A stretch of 9,378 nucleotides of DNA from an uncultured Clostridia bacterium (GTDB lineage Bacteria > Bacillota > Clostridia > TANB77 > CAG-508), in contig CAKPKF010000026.1 of NCBI GenBank assembly GCA_934167175.1, positions 1 to 9,378 of the forward strand, in the 5' to 3' direction. This document shows positions 6,187-9,378 of this stretch, in pieces. A program made the translations under genes and the position numbers. Each line of letters begins with the position of its first letter. Position 1 is the stretch's first letter. Under the pieces are notes generated by a model, which was not told the origin of the DNA, did no database searches, and was given only the letters and a program-made list of their open reading frames with translations.

Positions 6187-6227
6187 CATAATTATATTGC
6201 CCAAATTCTCTCAAACTATAGATTTTT

Positions 6228-6761
6228 TTAAAATTTCAATTCTTTTATTGTAGAAATATCTATTTTATAAATCTGTTTATAGATATCACTACAATTTAAT
6301 GTTGTTACTTTAGTTTCATCTATATTTAAAATTTTTTTCATATTAATAACATCTTCTTTTGATTTTCCTTCTATTTCCATATATGTTGGTATCATTGGCC
6401 ATGAATCTATATCTATTTCTACACCGTTTAATATGTACTGTATTCTTTCATTTTCTTGATAATTTCTATTTTTAAAACCTATTCTTTCTAAAAATTCATT
6501 TGTCTTTTCAAAACTTTCTACCTCTATTTCTAATTCTTTTGTTCCATCAACTGTGTTGCTTACTATATCTTTATATGTAAGAGTGGTAACTGTTCCATTA
6601 GTTCTAAGCCTAATCCACTTATCTTTTTCTGCTGGTCTTAAATCATAAACATATCTTTTTTGTTCAAATATTCCTTTCTTAGTTGCTCCTAATTCTTCTA
6701 ACTTTTTTATTATTTCTTCTTTATTCACTTCTAAAACTCTTAATTCATATTCTGTTTCCAT
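6228..6761 (-). CDS. CYTH domain protein (triphosphatase / class IV adenylate cyclase-like)
   Basis: The 177-residue protein is a single CYTH domain, a beta-tunnel fold that binds triphosphates with metal and either hydrolyses inorganic triphosphate, thiamine triphosphate or nucleotide triphosphates, or cyclises ATP. The N-terminal signature is EYELR (Glu4, Glu6, with Arg8 where Lys is usual in ExExK). Further typical tunnel residues are WIRLR (Arg51, Arg53), TYKD (Lys64), ELEIEV (Glu76, 78, 80), Arg106, IDIDSWP (Asp117, Asp119) and YMEIEG (Glu129, Glu131). The protein is cytoplasmic, with no signal peptide. AAGGAG 7 bases before ATG 6761 supports the start. It begins 24 bases after the HD gene stops and precedes splB, so it is probably in the same transcript. 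Sequence alone does not settle the substrate. Confidence 0.85.
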   Translation of the reverse strand: METEYELRVLEVNKEEIIKKLEELGATKKGIFEQKRYVYDLRPAEKDKWIRLRTNGTVTTLTYKDIVSNTVDGTKELEIEVESFEKTNEFLERIGFKNRNYQENERIQYILNGVEIDIDSWPMIPTYMEIEGKSKEDVINMKKILNIDETKVTTLNCSDIYKQIYKIDISTIKELKF

Positions 6762-6785
6762 AAAAAAACTCCTTTTTATTACTTT

Positions 6786-7418
6786 TTAATTTTCTAAAGA
6801 TTTAGCTACTTTTTCCACTCTTTTTAAGAACTCTTCTTTATTTGATAATGCTTGTCTTAATTTTTTTATTGCTTCATCAAATTCTTTATCTTCTAAATAT
6901 ATCTTTGCATATCCATTTTCTCCGTATTTTTCAGATAAATGCCTATAAACTTCTTCCCATTGTTCTTCTTCTGATATATTTTTATAATTTCTTTTTCCAT
7001 ATGTATATGCTCTTTTTATAGTGACATCTATATCTACAATCGTTCTATCTGCAGTACTTACAATCATTCCATATATACTTCTAGGTTTATGATTGCTTGA
7101 AGCTCTATGATCTTCTATCGCTTCTTTTATTATATTTATTTGTTCATCTGTGAACCATTTTTTAATTTTATTATCTTTCATAAAAATTTGAGCTGATATT
7201 ATTTCATGCGTTTTTCTATCAATACAATGACCTAAATCATGGTAACTAGCTATTACATAAACCATATTTAAATCAACATCATAATTTTGTGCTAAATCTA
7301 TACTCCTTTTTATTACTGTTTTTATATGTTCTATTCCATGCCCTTCTTCATTCTTATTGTATAATGGAAATATTTCATTTTCTATATATCTTTTTAATTC
7401 TAAATCTACACAGTTCAT
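6786..7418 (-). CDS. HD domain phosphohydrolase
   Basis: The 210-residue cytoplasmic protein carries the metal-dependent HD signature: His31 (in HGIEHIKTV), His60-Asp61 (YHDLGH) and Asp124 (STADR), with an extra conserved-looking EDHRASS at 102-108. Such proteins hydrolyse phosphate esters of nucleotides or related compounds; the substrate here cannot be assigned. The C-terminal third (about 145-210) is charged and probably helical. GGGAG 6 bases before ATG 7418 supports the start. It is the first gene of the HD-CYTH-splB group and follows a decayed gene remnant by about 30 bases. No convincing promoter is seen directly upstream, so transcription may start further up. Confidence 0.85.
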   Translation of the reverse strand: MNCVDLELKRYIENEIFPLYNKNEEGHGIEHIKTVIKRSIDLAQNYDVDLNMVYVIASYHDLGHCIDRKTHEIISAQIFMKDNKIKKWFTDEQINIIKEAIEDHRASSNHKPRSIYGMIVSTADRTIVDIDVTIKRAYTYGKRNYKNISEEEQWEEVYRHLSEKYGENGYAKIYLEDKEFDEAIKKLRQALSNKEEFLKRVEKVAKSLEN

Positions 7419-7448
7419 ACGTTTCTCCCTTTTATAATATTTTTTACA

Positions 7449-7586
7449 TTAATTTTCTTTCAGAAAATCTGTGTAATAAATAATTTCCTTGCCTAATTTT
7501 TTGGCATATTCTATTTCTAATTTTGTGCTTTTACCAATATAATTGGCTTTATTAAAAATACTTATATCATATTTTGTAATATTTTT
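7449..7586 (-). pseudogene. C-terminal remnant of a nucleoside 2-deoxyribosyltransferase-like gene
   Basis: A 45-codon frame with its own TAA stop (7451-7449) reads through FNKANYIGKSTKLEIEYAKK and LGKEIIYYTDFLKEN. This resembles the C-terminal segment of nucleoside 2-deoxyribosyltransferase/DUF4406-type proteins (NKxGYIGxSTKxEIEYAKxLGKxIIY). The frame is closed upstream by TAG 7589-7587, has no ATG and no ribosome site, and nothing coding is visible beyond it. It is read as a decayed 3' end of a lost gene; the family assignment is from motif memory. Confidence 0.6.
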
Positions 7587-7591
7587 CTAGT

Positions 7592-7630
7592 AGTACACTA
7601 CACTATTTAGATTAGCTCACTTAGTGTACT
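7592..7630. repeat. Inverted repeat AGTACACTA / TAGTGTACT
   Basis: Perfect 9-base arms (7592-7600 and 7622-7630) are separated by 21 bases. The repeat lies just beyond the point where the gene remnant loses coding similarity. It could be an operator, the footprint of a small element, or an RNA hairpin; no T run follows it directly on either strand. Confidence 0.5.
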
Positions 7631-7645
7631 TGAAAAAACTGTTCT

Positions 7646-7691
7646 AAAAAATATAAAAGCACAATACTATAAAAATTTTAGTTTGCACTTT
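7646..7691. terminator. Bidirectional intrinsic terminator
   Basis: On the minus strand AAAGTGCAA-ACTA pairs with TAGT-A-TTGTGCTTT (13 pairs, two G-U, one bulged A) and is followed by TATATTTTTT. On the plus strand the same stem is followed by a T-rich run from 7689 onward. It probably backs up the hairpin at 7742-7767 behind the sorting-signal genes. Confidence 0.6.
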
Positions 7692-7741
7692 TTTATCTTT
7701 TTTTCTTTCTTCTCTTTGTTAAATTGTCCTTTCGTATATAA

Positions 7742-7767
7742 AGACTAGCTAATACTTTAGCTAGTCT
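7742..7767 (-). terminator. Terminator hairpin after the NPKTGD surface protein gene
   Basis: AGACTAGCTAA and TTAGCTAGTCT form a perfect 11-bp stem with a 4-base loop, 18 bases after the stop codon at 7786. The following minus-strand run is short (TTATATACG), so termination may be partial and completed by the second hairpin further on. Confidence 0.65.
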
Positions 7768-7785
7768 CTATATATCTTGTAATTA

Positions 7786-8940
7786 TTATTTTCTTGCTTT
7801 TTTTCTTTTTACTATTGTTAATGTACCAATAGTTACTATAGAAGTTACAAATAACATTACACTTGTTATAATATTATCTCCTGTTTTTGGATTATTTGTT
7901 TCATTATTTGTTTGTTCTGTTTTGTTTTCTGTTGTTTGTGGCTCTTTTTCTGTTTCTTGTGTTGAATTTGTCGGTGTAACTGGATTGCTTGATGGTTTTT
8001 CAGGCTCACTTGGTGTTGTTGGGTTTCCTTGTGAATTTTCTGTTGGTGTAATTATCAAACTTGTGTCAACCCACATTGTTGCATATTCACCTTCATTATA
8101 TTGTAACATTGGGTCATAGTCAGTAGTGTCATAACCGTAATACTTACCATTTATTTTTAATTTAGTATCAGTTGTAAAACAATATCCTTCTGCTGCCTTA
8201 AAATATATTCCATAAGTATAAGACTTACCGCTTTCAAATTTGGTAAATAAATCATCAGGGTTGTTGATATTCCAAAAATCAGCAGCATAATAATATTTTT
8301 TACCTCCGTCAGTACTCCAATATTCAGATTGGTAAATATATGGAACATTTTCAGGTGTTGTTCCTGAGAATACAGGTTTATCCCCTACTTTAAAACTAAT
8401 TGTTGCATTATTTATTTCAACTTCACTAATATGTTGGTATGTAACAGTTTTAGGTTTTATTGTTTTTACAGCAACTATAAAAAGCCTTGTTCCAGAATTC
8501 GTTACATTTGCACTATTAACATATGTTCCATTTACCATTACTTTTTTATCAGTTGCAAAGGTATTTCCATCTCTTGCTTTAAGAGAAATACTATACATAT
8601 AAGTTTTGCCTTCCTCAAAAGTAGTTATTTTTTTATCTTGTGAAAGTGCATTGTTCTTGCTTTCATCAGAGTACCAATATTTTACTGGAACAGGTTCACC
8701 TTTTGCATTTTTTTCCATCTCTTCCCAGTATTCGTATTCTATATCATATTGTTCATCCCATGGATCACATTTGTAAGCATTTGCTTTTGGAGTATCACCT
8801 GGATTATAATTAAAAGTTACCCCCTCAATATCTACATCGCCAATTTCTGTGGTTGCCAATACTTTAATTGGTATAATGGATAAAGCAAAACAAAGTATTA
8901 ACATAGTAGTAATAAATATTTTACTTTTTTTAAAATTCAT
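7786..8940 (-). CDS. Cell-wall-anchored surface protein with two related domains and an NPKTGD signal
   Basis: The protein has 384 residues. Residues 1-29 are a signal peptide (MNFKKSK, hydrophobic core, likely cut after VLA). Two related modules follow, at about 33-160 and 170-298. Each opens with a short V.I...T..F..GD.P phrase, contains EYW, and closes with F..GK.Y.Y.I..KA..G..F.TD.K...NG.Y, so they are probably an internal duplication. Residues about 299-349 form a Pro/Thr/Ser/Asn/Glu linker, followed by a sorting signal: NPKTGD at 350-355, a hydrophobic stretch to about 377, and KRKKARK. Sortase attachment to peptidoglycan is inferred; no sortase is in the window. The start is supported by AGGGGG before ATG 8940, and this site overlaps the TAG stop of the preceding gene. 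The binding target is unknown. Confidence 0.88.
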   Translation of the reverse strand: MNFKKSKIFITTMLILCFALSIIPIKVLATTEIGDVDIEGVTFNYNPGDTPKANAYKCDPWDEQYDIEYEYWEEMEKNAKGEPVPVKYWYSDESKNNALSQDKKITTFEEGKTYMYSISLKARDGNTFATDKKVMVNGTYVNSANVTNSGTRLFIVAVKTIKPKTVTYQHISEVEINNATISFKVGDKPVFSGTTPENVPYIYQSEYWSTDGGKKYYYAADFWNINNPDDLFTKFESGKSYTYGIYFKAAEGYCFTTDTKLKINGKYYGYDTTDYDPMLQYNEGEYATMWVDTSLIITPTENSQGNPTTPSEPEKPSSNPVTPTNSTQETEKEPQTTENKTEQTNNETNNPKTGDNIITSVMLFVTSIVTIGTLTIVKRKKARK

Positions 8941-8950
8941 TTTTTTCCCC

Positions 8951-9378
8951 CTAGTGTTTTCTTAAATTTTTCCTTTTTGTATTGTTAACTATTACTAATG
9001 TGATTATTCCTAGCAGAGCAATTGCAAACGATACAGCATATACTATAACATTATCACCTGTTTTAGGATTTGCATTTGTATTATTCTTTTGAATATCATT
9101 TTTTGTTACATTATTGTTTTCTGGTTGCACTTCTTTTTCTGTATTTTTACTGTCTTCTGGTGTTTCATCTTGTTGTTTTTCTTTTATTGTAAATTTTGTT
9201 GTAGCTTCTCCATTATCTGAAAAAGCAACTTTCAATGTGTGTTCTCCAACAGATAATTTTTTTAAGTATTCATCTTTTAAAGTAATAACTGTACTTCCTG
9301 ATTTTGAGTCATAATTTGTAGAATCTACTAATTTATTGTCTACATATACTTTGTTTGTAAATAAGCTATAGTCTGCAT
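8951..9378 (-). CDS. Cell-wall-anchored surface protein, C-terminal part (start beyond window)
   Basis: The frame is open from the right edge to TAG at 8951-8953, giving 141 visible residues. The first 64 (ADYSLFTNKVYVDNKLVDS through ATTKFTI) look like an Ig-like/X2-type module common in Firmicutes surface proteins, with the pattern V.VD.K.VD...Y...SGSTVITLK..YL..LS.GEHTLKV. An Asn/Glu/Lys/Gln-rich linker (about 65-103) leads to the sorting signal NPKTGD at 103-108, a hydrophobic span, and KRKNLRKH. A TTG at 9235 could start a shorter frame, but it falls inside a beta-strand of the module and the frame continues upstream, so it is rejected. The gene is followed after 10 bases by the next surface protein gene. 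Confidence 0.85.
   Translation of the reverse strand, partial: ADYSLFTNKVYVDNKLVDSTNYDSKSGSTVITLKDEYLKKLSVGEHTLKVAFSDNGEATTKFTIKEKQQDETPEDSKNTEKEVQPENNNVTKNDIQKNNTNANPKTGDNVIVYAVSFAIALLGIITLVIVNNTKRKNLRKH

Larger units (their letters stand above)
7587..7785. other. Non-coding stretch between gene remnant and surface protein gene
   Basis: Apart from the inverted repeat and two terminators listed separately, I see no coding sequence on either strand. A pyrimidine-rich plus-strand run (about 7688-7720) is the T-tract side of the bidirectional terminator. No promoter is convincing. Confidence 0.5.

Noticed and set aside
6191..6196. TATAAT on the minus strand just before splB as a -10 box
   Set aside because: It lies too close to the start codon to leave a ribosome site on the transcript, and no -35 sequence is found at 17 bases.
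8157..8348. Minus-strand 63-codon frame inside the surface protein gene
   Set aside because: It is an alternative frame within a well-supported gene, without a ribosome site.
8951..9235. Short gene starting at TTG 9235
   Set aside because: The frame stays open to the window edge, and the TTG lies inside a beta-strand of the Ig-like module, so the gene is simply cut by the window.

Overview
The window is strongly AT-rich and every supported gene lies on the minus strand, so transcription runs from high to low coordinates. Endospore DNA repair (a clostridial-type spore photoproduct lyase), Gram-positive cell-wall sorting signals (NPKTGD), strong GGAGG ribosome binding sites and prepilin-like exported proteins together suggest an endospore-forming anaerobic member of the Clostridia, possibly from an animal gut. 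This is an inference from gene content and base composition; no marker gene is present.

In transcription order: (1) At the right edge lie two genes for surface proteins with NPKTGD sorting signals. The first is cut by the window edge, and the second starts 10 bases after it with its Shine-Dalgarno overlapping the first gene's stop codon. (2) An intergenic stretch (7419-7785) holds two hairpin terminators, an inverted repeat, and a 46-codon remnant resembling the C-terminus of a nucleoside 2-deoxyribosyltransferase-like protein. (3) A tightly packed trio follows: an HD-domain phosphohydrolase, a CYTH-domain phosphatase/cyclase-like protein, and a SplB-type radical SAM spore photoproduct lyase, ended by a clear terminator at 5131-5170. 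(4) A separate gene with its own candidate promoter encodes a membrane-anchored extracellular protein of unknown function with a possible PsbP-like module. (5) After a hairpin and a candidate promoter come three tandem prepilin-like genes; the last runs off the left edge.

The most interesting part is the prepilin-like array. All three genes share almost base-for-base the same unit of about 200 bases: a palindromic stem-loop, a fixed spacer, a GGAGG site, and the first 45 or so codons (a leader peptide ending in Gly plus a hydrophobic helix). After this unit the proteins are unrelated. One carries four 27-residue BspA-like leucine-rich repeats with a regular Cys pattern, one an unrecognised body, and one a body that seems to turn into a GLUG-like domain at the window edge. 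The layout looks like a constant export/anchor head joined to swappable extracellular bodies. Synonymous positions are also conserved, pointing to recent duplication or ongoing gene conversion.

Several starts were moved from the longest open frame. The prepilin genes start at the MQEKLKN methionine, 7-9 bases after GGAGG. The spore photoproduct lyase may start at TTG 6176 rather than GTG 6185. The two edge genes are open at the window boundary.
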